From: Dysidea avara
Lineage: Eukaryota; Porifera; Demospongiae; Dictyoceratida; Dysideidae
Direction of reading: 5' to 3'
Length of the DNA: 64,000 nt
Assembly (NCBI RefSeq): GCF_963678975.1
Contig: NC_089274.1
Coordinates: forward strand, 19,299,633 to 19,363,632
The first letter of the stretch is position 1; each line of letters begins with the position of its first letter. The notes beneath the pieces were generated by a model, which did not search any database, was not told where the DNA came from, and saw nothing but the letters and a program-made list of their open reading frames with translations. The position numbers and the translations under genes are program-made. This document shows positions 11,808 to 22,839 of this stretch, in pieces.

Positions 11808-11960
11808 TGCATGCACACCTGGTTTCGGGATTTCCCCTGTTCACGTGTACTGTTGAAAGTCCCTCTTGAACACTGGGTGATATGGCTGTTAGTAGTACTA
11901 CTATGATAGACGAGGTCTCGAGCTAGTTACGACGAGTTCTACCAAATGAGTGATTCTCAA

Positions 11961-11994
11961 GTCTCGCTTGCCGGATTATTCTGGCAAACGAGAC
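11961..11994. other. imperfect hairpin upstream of MNAT1
   Basis: GTCTCGCTTGCCGG pairs with CTGGCAAACGAGAC across six bases. It lies about 155 bp upstream of the MNAT1 start codon. Function unknown. Confidence 0.45.
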
Positions 11995-12249
11995 TCAGCT
12001 GGCAGTGTAGTATTAAACGTCTGTATTTAAATGCTGGGATTGGAGGGATTTTCTACTTTGACTCCTTTTCTGTTACACCTTATTAGCTACAAGTAATTGA
12101 AGTCTAAGTCCTTGTGATTAGGTAATCCTAAGGCTGCAGCACAATTGCTGTTAGACTTTCAGTGCTGGTCACTGTAAAGTGTTAATAATAATGATGACTT
12201 ATTTTGCTTGTAACATTTTGTGTGTGCCACGAGTGCGCGTGCGTGTGAG

Positions 12250-12289
12250 CATAGATTTATAAACCCCAGGTGGGGTTTATAAATCTATG
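12250..12289. repeat. 40-bp perfect palindrome, 19-2-19
   Basis: The arm CATAGATTTATAAACCCCA is followed by GG and its exact inverse. A second palindrome of identical geometry and the same end sequence lies at 42929-42968. Confidence 0.85.
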
Positions 12290-12302
12290 GTCTGATCCTA
12301 TG

Positions 12303-14946
12303 AGTGTGTAGTTATGAATTCACAGGGCTCACATCATTTAGTACTGAGTAGATTACAGTTACAATTAAAGCTAGTTATAAAACTGGTAACTTTTGACGTC
12401 TGAATAATTATTTCTTTGATCACTGGATTCAAGCAATTTTTGCCCATTAATAATATTAAAGTGACTAATTGCTAGTTTGCTACTGAACTTATTGTACAGG
12501 TATTGCATCATGTAGCTACACAAGTGCTGTAATAAAATTTGGTCTGAGTCTAAAATCAGTTTAGTTTGACTTATTTTTGTCAACAAAAATAGATCTGGCC
12601 TTGATCATTTTTAGCAACCATTATCTTTAGCAAACAAACCAAAAATTGGTCTAGGAATTACTGTTTATAGTGTAGTACACTGCCGTATTATAATTTTTCG
12701 AATTAGTTTCAAAACGATTACTTGGTTTTGATCAACCGGCCAAAATTGCTGACATTATTATAATTAGTGCAGGAAACTGAAGACCAAGTTATATGTATAC
12801 CTGCTGGAATTTAGTCTTTTTCTGTCATGGTACCTAGTGTTAGAAATATACTATATGTGCCTACAGGAAAGGATCTGGCTGAACCGGTCTACTTAGCGTA
12901 CCATATATGGGGCCACTCATTCTTCACACCTCCATCAACTGGTGATATTAATCAAGGGAATGGTTTCGCCTTCATATGCACATGACGCACGTGGCGAGGC
13001 ACAAAGTCTGTTTGTAGAGTTACTGGTTAACATGCAGTGATCACTTTACTATTTCTTTGGAATACTTGCTTGCATAAAGTCTCTCAACTTTAGTAATTAG
13101 ACTATAGCGTGCTCATTGTGCAACACAAGATACATGTAATTCAGCAAACCCTTATTCAGAGTATTTATAATTAATATATACATAAATTATATAGAAAAGG
13201 CGGATCAGCTGGACTTGTAGAGGTATTATTATAATGTATAAACATCATAAAGTACATAAATTCCATGAAAAGTTATAGGTCCCAGGTCCTTGGTCCCCAG
13301 GTCCACTGTTTATATCAACCCTGTATCTACTGTGACTTGCAATGGTATAGTACAAGTATAGAATGAATAATATGTAACAGTCCACAAAAAGTTAAAAGTT
13401 AGATCCCAAGTCCTTAGTCCCTGGGTCCACTGTTTATACCTTCTCCAACTATCAGCATACACCTTGTTAAACCTATTGCACATATGTGTGTGTTTAACAA
13501 ACAAGTACTGACTATAACCAATTGTGCATGTGTATTCATTAGCTTCTTAGCATGTCAGCCACCAACAGGAAATAGTGTTAAAGCATAGCTCTCTGTGTCT
13601 TTATATCTTCAGAAAGAGTACTCATGTGTCCATCCTATATAGTATCATATGGTACAGTATGGTCTGAAAATTACAACTTTAAGGCAGTTATGTAATAATT
13701 AAGATGCTGCCTTTTCGTACTTTGTATCTATACAGTATACGTGCATGATCAACATAGCATCTATAGTGGTCTTGATGAAAGAGTATGGTTTGTTTTTCAA
13801 CCATAATTGTATTTGAAAAGATATCTGTAGATGTACAGTAGTTAAATGGATTTAGAAATATGGAAGACTGTGCTCAGAGTTCATGTAGTGATATCATAGT
13901 TCAATATTTTAGTCATGGAATTTTCTGCAAAAAGGGTGAGTCAGCCCTGGTCTCATCCTTGCAGACCCTTAATTTTCTCCAGGGGGAAAAGTTGTTTCAT
14001 GGGCCCAGCTGATCTGGTCTCTGCATCCTCACAGACCCTTTTCTCTGGGGTAGTATTTATTGATTAGAGATTATAAGCACCAGGAGCCCAAAAGCACCAT
14101 AAGGTGCAAATGGGCTCCTGTAAGCACCTTACTGTGGCCTAAACACCTCATCCAGACTCTGTTTCTAGTCTTATGTACATTATCTCATACTGATAAAGTC
14201 AGATTGTATTACACACTTATTTGACAGCACACGTGTTTAGTCTATTGCAGTTTATACCTATAAACTATATGCCAAACACAGTTAGTGAGGGTGAAACAGA
14301 ATAACCCCCAAGATTTTAATATAAATTTCAAAGATTTGTAGTTTAGCAAATGTTTCCAAAGCTGCAAATTTTGTTTATCCATTCTGTCTGTACGTGTGTT
14401 TCTTTGCTGATTTTTTTGCATTTTGAGGTTTCAACAGTGACCTCAACCTTAAATTGACCATAAATCAGTTGAAGTTTACGATTTATAAAAGTTTATTAAA
14501 TGGGATAGATCAATTTATTAGACAACCTCATTATAGGGACCATGTCAAGTACCTCATTAACAAGACTATTCCATTGTATCAGTTCTCTGTACAAGTATCT
14601 CTCTTGTCCAATACCTGTTGATACTCAAGTTTCATTCAGGTTAGTGAGGATGTTAGAGGTATAGTCTTATTGGTACAGCAAATGGTATCAGATTATAGAG
14701 ATATTCTGCATTATAGAGGTGTTGGATTAGAGAGGGTTCTATTATTTTTGATCTACAGGTGTGAATTGTACATGTGTTAATGCAATATTCACTCGACCAT
14801 CAGCAGCTTGTCCACAATGTGGGGTCCCACTGAGACGTAGTCAGTTCCATATACAACAATTTGAAGATGACTATGTAGAGAAAGATGTCAACATCAGAAA
14901 GAAAGTCCTAAAAGAGTGTGTACTCAACTCACTGCATCATTACCAG
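12303..14946. repeat. right arm of the large inverted duplication
   Basis: This is the inverted, diverged partner of 10279-11390, stretched to 2.6 kb by extra DNA at about 12850-13500 and 13640-14540. The extra DNA includes a tandem duplication of about 120 bp (13267-13440, units containing GGTCCACTGTTTATA) and a hairpin (14081-14120, CAGGAGCCCA with TGGGCTCCTG). The outer edge falls inside MNAT1 intron 2. Confidence 0.7.
14761..14946 (+). pseudogene. broken copy of MNAT1 exon 2
   Basis: The copy keeps the upstream acceptor (gatctacag) and the blocks [12 protein letters not shown] and RKKVLKE. A 4-bp insertion just after the acceptor throws the entry frame out and creates an early TAA. No exon 1 is found in phase upstream on this strand. 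It lies at the outer end of the right inverted arm and cannot encode a RING finger on its own. Confidence 0.8.
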
Positions 14947-15209
14947 TATAACTATTTACAAAAACAACACAAGTAGCTATACCAGCAACAAAAAGCACTG
15001 AAACAAGGAGTAGCTACCAAGAAGAAATTAAAACTGTGAGTGTATTATTTCACTTTAAAAATTGAAGCATCATAAGTATGGCTATATAGGTAAAAACTCT
15101 AGCTAATAGAAGTTTTGCATAATAAAAACACTGAATGAGCTGGTAATAAAAACTGCATGCAAGCATACATAGCCAATACCATAAAACATAAGTTTTTATG
15201 TATGTCCAG

Positions 15210-16351
15210 CAGGCTTATTGTAATCGTAATTGTAATTAATTACTAATCATTAGCAATTTTCAAGTAATTGTAATTATAATTGTAATTGCTCACTGAGCAT
15301 TAAAGTAATGGTAATTGTAATTAGCTGTTCAGTCAATAATCATTATGTAATTAAATTAAAGTAATCAAAGTTATGCTATATAAAAGTACTACTCCATAAC
15401 TTGACTATACTATGTACACAATCCCATGTGTATAACATGTGGCCCATGTAGCTACAATAAATTATTGAAATTATATGTCATGTATTTGTTGACCATATAG
15501 TTAAACATTTTATGTACAGTATGGGATACCCATGGGGTACATAATGTTCAATAGAAACATTTAAATGTATCTGGATGACGCAGAGTTTACAAAGGATGAA
15601 AGCCCTTTAAAATTTTGGAAGATAAAAGCAAATAAATACCCCATTTTAAGTACAATAGCAAAGAATAGCAGCAACATTTGCACCATTTGAGTGTGTATTC
15701 AACCATAGTGGCAATGTTCTCAGACCAAAATATATGTAGACTATTGCCAAAAAAGTTTGAAGAGTTAATAGACGTACCTTAAGATTAATGCTGGAGAACT
15801 GTAAGTAAGTTATTGTTGTACCCCAATTAGTGCTAACGAACGGTATACCTTCCATAAAAAGTATCACAGTATTAATGTAAAAGCTATTGGTATTAAAGTA
15901 ACTGCTATTTACCACAACAAAAGCACCAAATACCCATGGTGGCTCAGCAAGCCTCAGGTACAAACTACCACTAACAAACTTGTTTACATATAGTTTGGTT
16001 AGCTGACTGCATCAGCACCTGCCTACAAACATTAATTATCACATGTCTGGTTACCTTCTAAATATGGGATGAAACAAACCCACAGGGAGGCCTTAGTGCC
16101 CAGATGGTATGGCGGTATTAAAAAAAGCAGGCAGTATCAAAACCAGTATAACTTAAATATCACAGATTATTAACAATACCAGTATATCACCCAGCTCTAA
16201 CCCCACACGTACAGTAATAATTGAAAAGTAATTGTAATTATTAATCATTATTTTACATACTGAAGTAATTGTAATTGTAATCATTAGATTGGCTTCAAAA
16301 AGTAATTGTAATTGTACTGATTACTTTCATTGGGTAATTACAACAAGCCTG
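15210..16351. mobile_element. non-autonomous hAT-like transposon (1142 bp)
   Basis: Terminal inverted repeats are CAGGCTTATTGTAAT and ATTACAACAAGCCTG. It is flanked by a perfect 8-bp direct repeat ATGTCCAG (15202-15209 and 16352-16359), the target-duplication length of hAT elements. Many copies of AATTGTAATT crowd both subterminal regions, as expected of transposase-binding repeats. The 105-codon frame at 15646-15963 inside it shows no transposase motif. Confidence 0.85.
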
Positions 16352-16856
16352 ATGTCCAGCTGACAGTCTGAAGTTAGGGACAAATCACACTGTAGATTTT
16401 GTGTAATCTTTTCTTCCAGCTAGCAAGCTTTCTTGTGCTTAACATACATGCATTACCTCAACTTCAATCTATATTCATCATTGCAGCATCCTTTACAAAC
16501 TTTTTAAATTTGAGCTAATTACTGGATGGGAGTATTTTGTCCAGGGAATCAGCATGCACGAACAAATTGTGATAGTCAAAGTCACATATATCAGTTCAAG
16601 TTTGTTGTAAATGATTCCATTTGATTCAATTAATGATTCTGATAAAGAGATTAATTGTTGCAATCATGGATTGACTCAGAACAAGGAAAATAACTGAATT
16701 TATGCAAATTTATGAATGATGTTTTGACACATGCATGCACTGTATAGTTGTGTATCACTATAAAGAGCAAACCTGTTTTTGAAGCAATTTTTTCACTGGT
16801 ATACTGTGACTTACTTCATCATAATTATTCTTTAAAGAGACCATTATATTATATCC

Positions 16857-17192
16857 AGGCAGAGGCAGCAGAGACACTTTATTTAGGGGGGCTGGGGTCT
16901 AGCATGGCCTAGTTGCATTGTAATTCAAACACCAAAAAAAAACTACCTGTTGACAGTAGCTGCCCTCCACCAACTACTCCTTGCATATAGGTAACTTGCT
17001 ACACTGCTCCTCTGAAGTATACTATGACTGCTCTATTAGAGTATCTTGATCTTGACTGCTCTATTAGAGTATCTTGAATTATTGATGCTATTGAGCTATT
17101 GGCTCTCAATAACAGCTATAGATAATTTTAGGGGGATAAGCCCCTCCATAATCTTTTTGACAGGGCTACAGCCCCCTTCTCCGCCACCCCTG
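16857..17192. mobile_element. element of the CAGNGGCGG family
   Basis: It begins with a CAGG end near GGGGGGCTGGGG and ends with CTCCGCCACCCCTG. It carries two copies of GACTGCTCTATTAGAGTATC near 17025 and 17055, the motif that recurs inside the other members at 18698, 42280 and 42829. Target duplication is not clear. Confidence 0.5.
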
Positions 17193-17199
17193 TATCTAG

Positions 17200-17930
17200 A
17201 AACAGGTGGATCTCATGCAGGTAAATTATCTTTAAAAAACACCCAGACCTTTTCTGGTTGAAACTGCAACAAATTTAGCTAAGTGACAGTATTTAGCTTA
17301 ACAGGTACAACATGCATGTAGTATACTTCATTCCTGTAATGCATGTACATGCACTCCAGCCTATAGACTAGTACGACCTCGCCGTGCATGGCAAAGGCTA
17401 CTATAATCCCACTGATGAACTCAAATGTATCCATATATACACACAAATTATGCATGTATAGCTACTATAGTCGTCTAAAAGTATCAGTATCTATAGCTAT
17501 ATTGCAGGTCAAGTCAGAGAGAGAGAAACGGCCATCATGATGATTAATGGAATGATGAAAAATGTTGTACAAATATAAATAACAAGTGGGTCACATGTGA
17601 CCACACGTATGACCTAAACAAAAACTTAACCAGGGCGTGGTTACACAGGGGGGGGCGGCATGACCAGGGCGTGGTTACACAAAAAATAAATATGTAGTTA
17701 CAGATTAATTACAGTAATGCATGCATCCACTCTGCCACAAATATCCTCTATCAACTAGGCACTGATTGATTGATATTTAGTTTTACCTCACGGTAGTTGA
17801 CAAAAGCCATTCTTCCCTACCATGCAGAGCACACACACAACAATAAACACAGTACAAATCAAAACCACTAGATAACCATGTTACACATAGAGAAATACAC
17901 ATACAATAATATAAAATAACTGTAGTAAAA
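17200..17930. other. no supported gene
   Basis: AT-rich non-coding DNA. A GACCAGGGCGTGGTTACACA unit is present twice (about 17630 and 17660) around a G-run. Nothing else is recognisable. Confidence 0.4.
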
Positions 17931-17934
17931 GTCC

Positions 17935-18385
17935 TTAACAGAGGACATAAATTTCATCATAATTACAAGTAACACAAGTGGCATCAGTGAGAGAATTCCG
18001 CCAAGAAATGGCAGATGAATGGGAAAAGGTTTTTAGTGGAGGAGAGATGACAAGTTTGCAGGTTAGCAAAGCTGTCCTTGCAACGTGTATGTTGTGGTCC
18101 AAATAAGATTGAGAACCAAGCATGGCTTACTGTTATTGTGATAGCAACAAAATTAACATTACACAAGTAGTATTTAAGATCATAGACAGGCAACTAGTTT
18201 AATTGTTGATGATGCCCTGTAACATGATCGTATTTTAGTAACATGATGCACCTTTTCTGCAATCGTTGTAGACATGCTAACTGTGACTGTTTTAGTGGAG
18301 GATCCCAGACAGGTAAGGCATAGTCAATCCTAGCACTCTCTGACAGATGACTTGTCAAGTGTAGCAGCAGAAAATTCCCAGTTGA
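17935..18385 (-). mobile_element. LINE fragment, C-terminal end of reverse transcriptase ORF
   Basis: The minus strand reads SARIDYALPVWDPPLKQSQL, then LQRLQKRCI, then DHVTGHHQQLN and a stop. Another frame continues as RTALLTCKLVISPP and SSAISWRNSLTDAT. These are usual C-terminal blocks of CR1/Jockey-like LINEs. It is broken by stops and frame changes and is only about 450 bp long. Confidence 0.75.
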
Positions 18386-18690
18386 TAATGACCAAATAAT
18401 TCACAATGTTGCATGCATGCTACTTGTAATCTCTCCTGAGCAGCAAAACACTCACAGAGTCATTATTAAACAGAATATTCAGGCATAACAAACAATGGCA
18501 TAAATCAGAGAAAGCCGAAAACTGATTCAGGAGGGGATCAGAAACAGGATTAGATCTACCACTTGACTGACCCACCCCAAATTAATCATTACTGGCTTCA
18601 TCAGTTTGAAATTGAATACCACTGCCAACAACCATAGATATGGCTACAGCTAGCTCCCTTAGCATTAATGTTTGCTCGTCCATCACAGGG

Positions 18691-19095
18691 TAGTCACAGG
18701 CGGCTCCAAGATTTTTGGTTACTGGTTTCTGATCAAAAGCACAGCTAGATTTTAGGTGAGAAGACCAAAAAAAAAAGGTCGACACTACCTAAGAATGGCT
18801 ATTCTCCACTAAATAATATTTCACTTATAAAACACATAAAAATCTTTTTTCACAACTTCATAGTTTGCTACACTACTTCTCTGAATACTGTGACTGCTAT
18901 GTTAGAGTGACTGACTGCTCTATTTATATTAGAGCATCTCAATCTATTAAACGTGACCGGTTTCGGGAAACCTCAGAAACCCCCCCATGGAGCCGCCCCT
19001 GGTAGTCTCGTGCCCACACCGCTTTTCTAAGTTTCTTTCACGTGGGTTTTCCCGCCCCCACACAAAAGGGAAAAGGCGGTCTGGGCACGAGATTA
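18691..19095. mobile_element. small MITE with TAGTCTCGTGCCCA ends, 9-bp target duplication
   Basis: It is flanked by ATCACAGGG on both sides (18682-18690 and 19096-19104); the parent gene has one such site (ATCACATGG). Its ends are inverted copies of TA(G/A)TCTCGTGCCCA. Without the element nested inside it, it would be about 95-100 bp. The 9-bp duplication fits Mutator-like elements. It is inserted in the broken beta-helix copy. Confidence 0.75.
18698..19001. mobile_element. hAT-like element nested in the small MITE
   Basis: Ends (C)AGGCGGCTCC and GGAGCCGCCCCTG are inverted. It is flanked by GTAGTCAC (18690-18697) and GTAGTCTC (19002-19009), a 7-of-8 direct repeat. It carries the GACTGCT-TATTAGAG motif of the CAGNGGCGG family. 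It must have inserted after the MITE it splits. Confidence 0.7.
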
Positions 19096-19220
19096 ATCAC
19101 AGGGCGGGAAGGCGGAGCTACATTAAATGGACAACTGTTAGAGACAAGAAATCGAGAACGACTGAGAACACGACCGTCTGCTGCATGTCCTGATGTTGAT
19201 CACACATTTCATTTTTAGTC

Positions 19221-19320
19221 CACGTGACTCATTAAGAAAATGCCTTAAGGCTCACGTTACTCCAAGTTTTGGAAAGCAGCCACACCCACTAATTTACGAC
19301 CCTGGATACTTTCCTCGATA
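19221..19320 (+). promoter_or_regulatory. promoter of GIY-YIG copy 2 with conserved blocks
   Basis: CACGTGACTCATTAA at 19221-19235 and CCACACCCACTAATTTACG from 19280 are unchanged from the copy-1 promoter, while the spacing and intervening bases differ. Confidence 0.55.
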
Positions 19321-19891
19321 ATGGCTGGGAGTGACGAGTTGGCACAAGATGTCATAGACGGCGTTACCGTCTATCGAGTAAGCTCAATACGTGTACCCAC
19401 AGTGACAACGATATATTTGAGCGCTGTCTCAACAGATAACAGCAGGAAGTCACGATGAGGTAGATTGGCAAGGGGATCCGGACAAGGAGGCGGTGCAGAG
19501 GATGAAAGAATCCGGTTGGTGGGGAGACAGACCCGACAGCCTCAAAGTTGAATACCTGAACGAGAAGTTCCAGAGGATGAGTGGGCGTTCATACCACGAG
19601 TTGAGCAAACCCGGAGTGTATATGTACGTAAAAAAGAGTAGCAATAAGCAGATGTTCATTGGCAGCGCTACACACGAGTCGTTGTTTGAAAGACAACTTC
19701 GCCATCTTAACGCGGCAGCCTTCACTGACCCGCAACCACTTGATAAATTCGACCAAGAATTGAGCCGCAAATACAACCAGGCCAACTGGAACTTCTGCGC
19801 CATTCCCATGACCAACCCGGATAAGATACAAGAAACAGAAAAGGAATTAATAGCTGCATACAAGGCAAAAGAACACGGGTACAATGAGTGA
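19321..19891 (+). CDS. GIY-YIG domain protein, copy 2
   Basis: Exons 19321-19377 and 19460-19891 join in phase 0 across an 82-bp GT-AG intron; 162 residues. The leader MAGSDELAQDVIDGVTVYR differs from copy 1 at one position. The core keeps GVYMY, FIGSA, the arginine of FERQLRH, the glutamate of ETEKELIA and the final GYN. Compared with copy 1 it gains one residue in the KKSSNKQMF loop. The frame is fully open although the beta-helix and MNAT1 sequences on either side in the same duplicated block are broken, so this gene has probably been kept by selection. The function is unknown; a metal-dependent nuclease is possible from the fold. Confidence 0.8.
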
Positions 19892-19959
19892 AAACTGGAT
19901 CAGTATGGTATAGACTTTAGCCACACTGATGAAACATGAATAAACTTAAAGTATAATAT

Positions 19960-20865
19960 TTTTATTGATTGCTGTAAAAATCATGTTTACCGAGTTGTCC
20001 TTTGTTGTTCACTGTTCATCAGTAAACAAGAGAAAGCTTCTTGTAGAGCATGCTTATGTAACAATTCAGGAATAAGCAACTTTAACAGCACACCAACAAA
20101 ACCAATTACAACTACAATATCACATGACACAATAGTTACATCATCAATAACAGTTCATTAATTACGGTCAGTCATTAATTACACTTACATGCCAGTGAAG
20201 TACATCTTGCAGGTAACTGCGATGAGATGAGATGAGCTAGTATACTTGCACCATCACACACATTGTTACAACTAACCTTTGACTGGCTATGTCTTCTAGT
20301 AAGGTGGGGTCGGCCCTATGGTCTCCATGACAAGTGGTTCGTAGTGATATACTTCACCTTGTTCAAATGGTACAGGCTCAAATGAACTGCAGTGAGATGG
20401 TTTAGTGACCACACTAGAATCTAGATGACTTGTGACCAACCCAGGTGTCCTTATTTTCCCAGTCAGCTTATATAATAAGGGATGTGGTTTATACAGGTGT
20501 CCTTACATTACATAGTTCCAATGTATACATTAAACAATCACAAGATCATTACCATTGAGGTTACTAACAAAGACGGTTGCTGTACATTGGATTGCTTGGA
20601 CACCACTGGTTCACTAGTACTGCTAGCCATAGCACTTCAGAGCCTGATAAGTTAGAATGTATCTGTGTACAATGAGTAGTACAGTATATGTTGTGATGTT
20701 GTGTGTGGAGATGAACCCTACTAAATCATCCAGTAATGATTCCTTGTTCTTCTTCTTCGCCTTTTCTAGTTTCCATTCTCTCTTCTTTCCTTTACAACTC
20801 CTTCTCTGCTTGCTCCATATCCTTTGTGCCTGGAAGGCGTGATTGTCCCATTCCTACAGAAACAA
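19960..20865 (-). pseudogene. broken copy of MNAT1 exons 5-9
   Basis: Copy of 2037-5565. The exon 9 copy is split by about 130 bp of extra sequence (near 20055-20185) and has lost internal codons. The exon 8 copy (about 20275-20390) keeps [11 protein letters not shown]-like codons. The microexon copy near 20480 is corrupted. The exon 5 copy (about 20710-20855) is frameshifted within its coiled coil and contains a stop. Intron 7 is only about 100 bp here. There is no promoter half, so no MAT1 can be made. Confidence 0.85.
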
Positions 20866-21615
20866 GTATACACAAAAAAATTGGAATTTTCAACTAGAGT
20901 AGGGACTTTAGCACATTGATAAAAAGTATTGAAACAAGCTGGAGTATAGTGCATGATATTAAATCATGGCTTCCCTTCATAATGGAAATTGTCTGTATTT
21001 TTCATAGTGGCTAGTTTGATTGCAGAGGTGCTTTTCGAACAGTTCTTAATTCGTATTGCTGTGTAATGGGTTGAACATATCTGACAACGAAACGTAATGG
21101 ATAATTCACATCCCTACTGTGCTCAAGATACTAATGCACAGTAGGGATATAACGCTTCTTATTGTTTTACTGTCACACGCTACCACCAAATTGACACTGA
21201 CCTTTCGCTGTCGGCAAAGATGAATGGGACACAAAGGAGGACACTAAGTCCTATGTATCACAACACTAACAAGTGAATACATATACAAAATTCTAGCAAA
21301 ATAGGCAGTGTTTTTTCAATCATACTTCTAGTTTAGGTGTATATGTGCATAAAGATCGGATAAGAGAACAGTCCCCTTGATTTTAGAATTGTTAAAGGTA
21401 ACCTTAGCTGTTTGTTCTACAAACCAACAATAGTAGTAGATCTTACACACTCGCTAGTGGTGAAAACTGAAAAGGTTAAGTACTAGAGAAGAATGCTACA
21501 TGTGTGTAGACAACTATGTGTCTCTTAAGGCATTGTTTACTATGAAAAAACAGAGTGCTCATGGTGGAGTCTTTGGACTATAACATGGAATTTGGTATTG
21601 CCTCGTGCTGTATTA
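20866..21615. other. no supported gene
   Basis: Non-coding AT-rich DNA between the duplicated block and the next small transposon. No open frame of note and no repeat recognised. Confidence 0.4.
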
Positions 21616-21807
21616 CAGTGGAACCTGACAGTTGAATCCGAACCCCTTGGGACCAGGGGTGATGCATAAGTATGAAAAGTCCATATCTCTGAAACTGTGT
21701 ATAAAATAGCATAAAGAAAGGTTCAGTATTATCGACTACATATAACAGTCACTACTCTAATAGTTTGGTTAACTGAGAAGCCGGATAATTGGGGTCCGGG
21801 TCCACTG
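21616..21807. mobile_element. Tigger/pogo-like MITE (192 bp)
   Basis: Ends CAGTGGAACC and GGGTCCACTG, flanked by TA on both sides. Size and ends match the element at 24606-24799. Pogo/Tigger elements of Tc1/mariner type have CAGTG-like ends and TA target duplication. No transposase. Confidence 0.65.
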
Positions 21808-22839
21808 TAGTAGTAACTCAAGAATGGAAGAACATATATGATTTGTTCTGATCGATGCCATGTACAAGTTGAATAATCTTCGTATGCAGAGCAGATTATA
21901 ACTAGTCTTCACTGATCTGACAGTATGTCAAATCAAAGTCAAAGTTGATCTGACATCGTATAACAATGCAAGTGCAAAGTAGCAGCATGCATAATCATGC
22001 CAAGCTAGGGGGATCTGGGGCATGCCCCCTTAGAAAATTTTGGATTTTCAATGCTAACCTTGATGGAGATTGCAAATGATGAGTATTTTGACACCCAAAA
22101 CTCCATGCACTGCGTCATTGTTAAGCCACATAATTATATGATATTACCCAATGCAATGCTTTGTGACGTGTATATTATACTTGGTTAGTTATGATAATAT
22201 ACTACAGTACATTTAAAAGCCCTTTAGAAGGCACTAGAATAGTGTGTGAACATGTGGTAGCATGGTGTAGATTACACTTCATCGAAAGGTGCAGGTTTGA
22301 TTCCCACAGTCAGATGATTTTTGTTTTTCGTTTTTCGATTCTTTAGCCTTGGAAATTGATCATCGGACTACTATGGTATTTGAAAAGTGTGTTGTGAACA
22401 TGTTTCCTATTAATAACTGCATGCCTTTCCCAATACCAGAGGCTCTTGACACCATATGCCTATTTGTTTGTAGCTAAGCAATTTGAGTTGTCTGACAAGG
22501 TATTTATTCTAATGGGAATTACTCACATCAGACCCTAAATGTGGTTGTGGATTTTTTGCAGCAATGGAATTGTCTTGCAAACACATTTTTGCTTTATGGA
22601 CCCACAACAACCTAGACATTTTTGAAGCAAGGCTATGCACTGTAAGATGGACCCGTGATTATTATAGAAGCAATCATCGACTCTTCAGCAAATGTAGATG
22701 TATGTGCCATATAGAATTGCAGTGACCAAAGTGTTGTTGCATAGGGTTCTAGAAGTATTGTAAAGTGTTTGCCGTAGCACAGACAATTAGCCTCCATTGC
22801 CTTTGACATACCAACAAGAGTGTTTTTTAGTTGAATGCC
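21808..22839. other. no supported gene
   Basis: Non-coding. A B-box-like GGTTTGATTCC occurs near 22290 after GTGGTAGCATGGTGTAGA, faintly like a tRNA-derived SINE, but no cloverleaf can be drawn. CATGCCCCCTTAGAAAATTT-type sequence near 22020 also occurs near 6610 and is probably a dispersed repeat. Confidence 0.35.

Larger units (their letters stand above)
18568..19195 (-). pseudogene. broken copy of the beta-helix gene exon 1
   Basis: The minus strand shows a start like the parent (MQQTVV for MQQEIV), but the signal region is frameshifted and hits TAG soon after. Nearer 18600-18710 a CDG-ANINA-GASC stretch in one frame and a VQTGDE-like stretch in another match the parent at 1062-1190. Two nested transposons (18691-19095) split it. 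The left edge of the duplicated block is near 18568, matching about 1050 in the parent. Confidence 0.8.

Noticed and set aside
15646-15963. Transposase inside the hAT-like element
   Set aside because: The 105-codon frame has no hAT dimerisation motif or catalytic pattern.
22258-22312. tRNA gene
   Set aside because: A B-box-like GGTTTGATTCC is present but no acceptor or anticodon stem can be formed.
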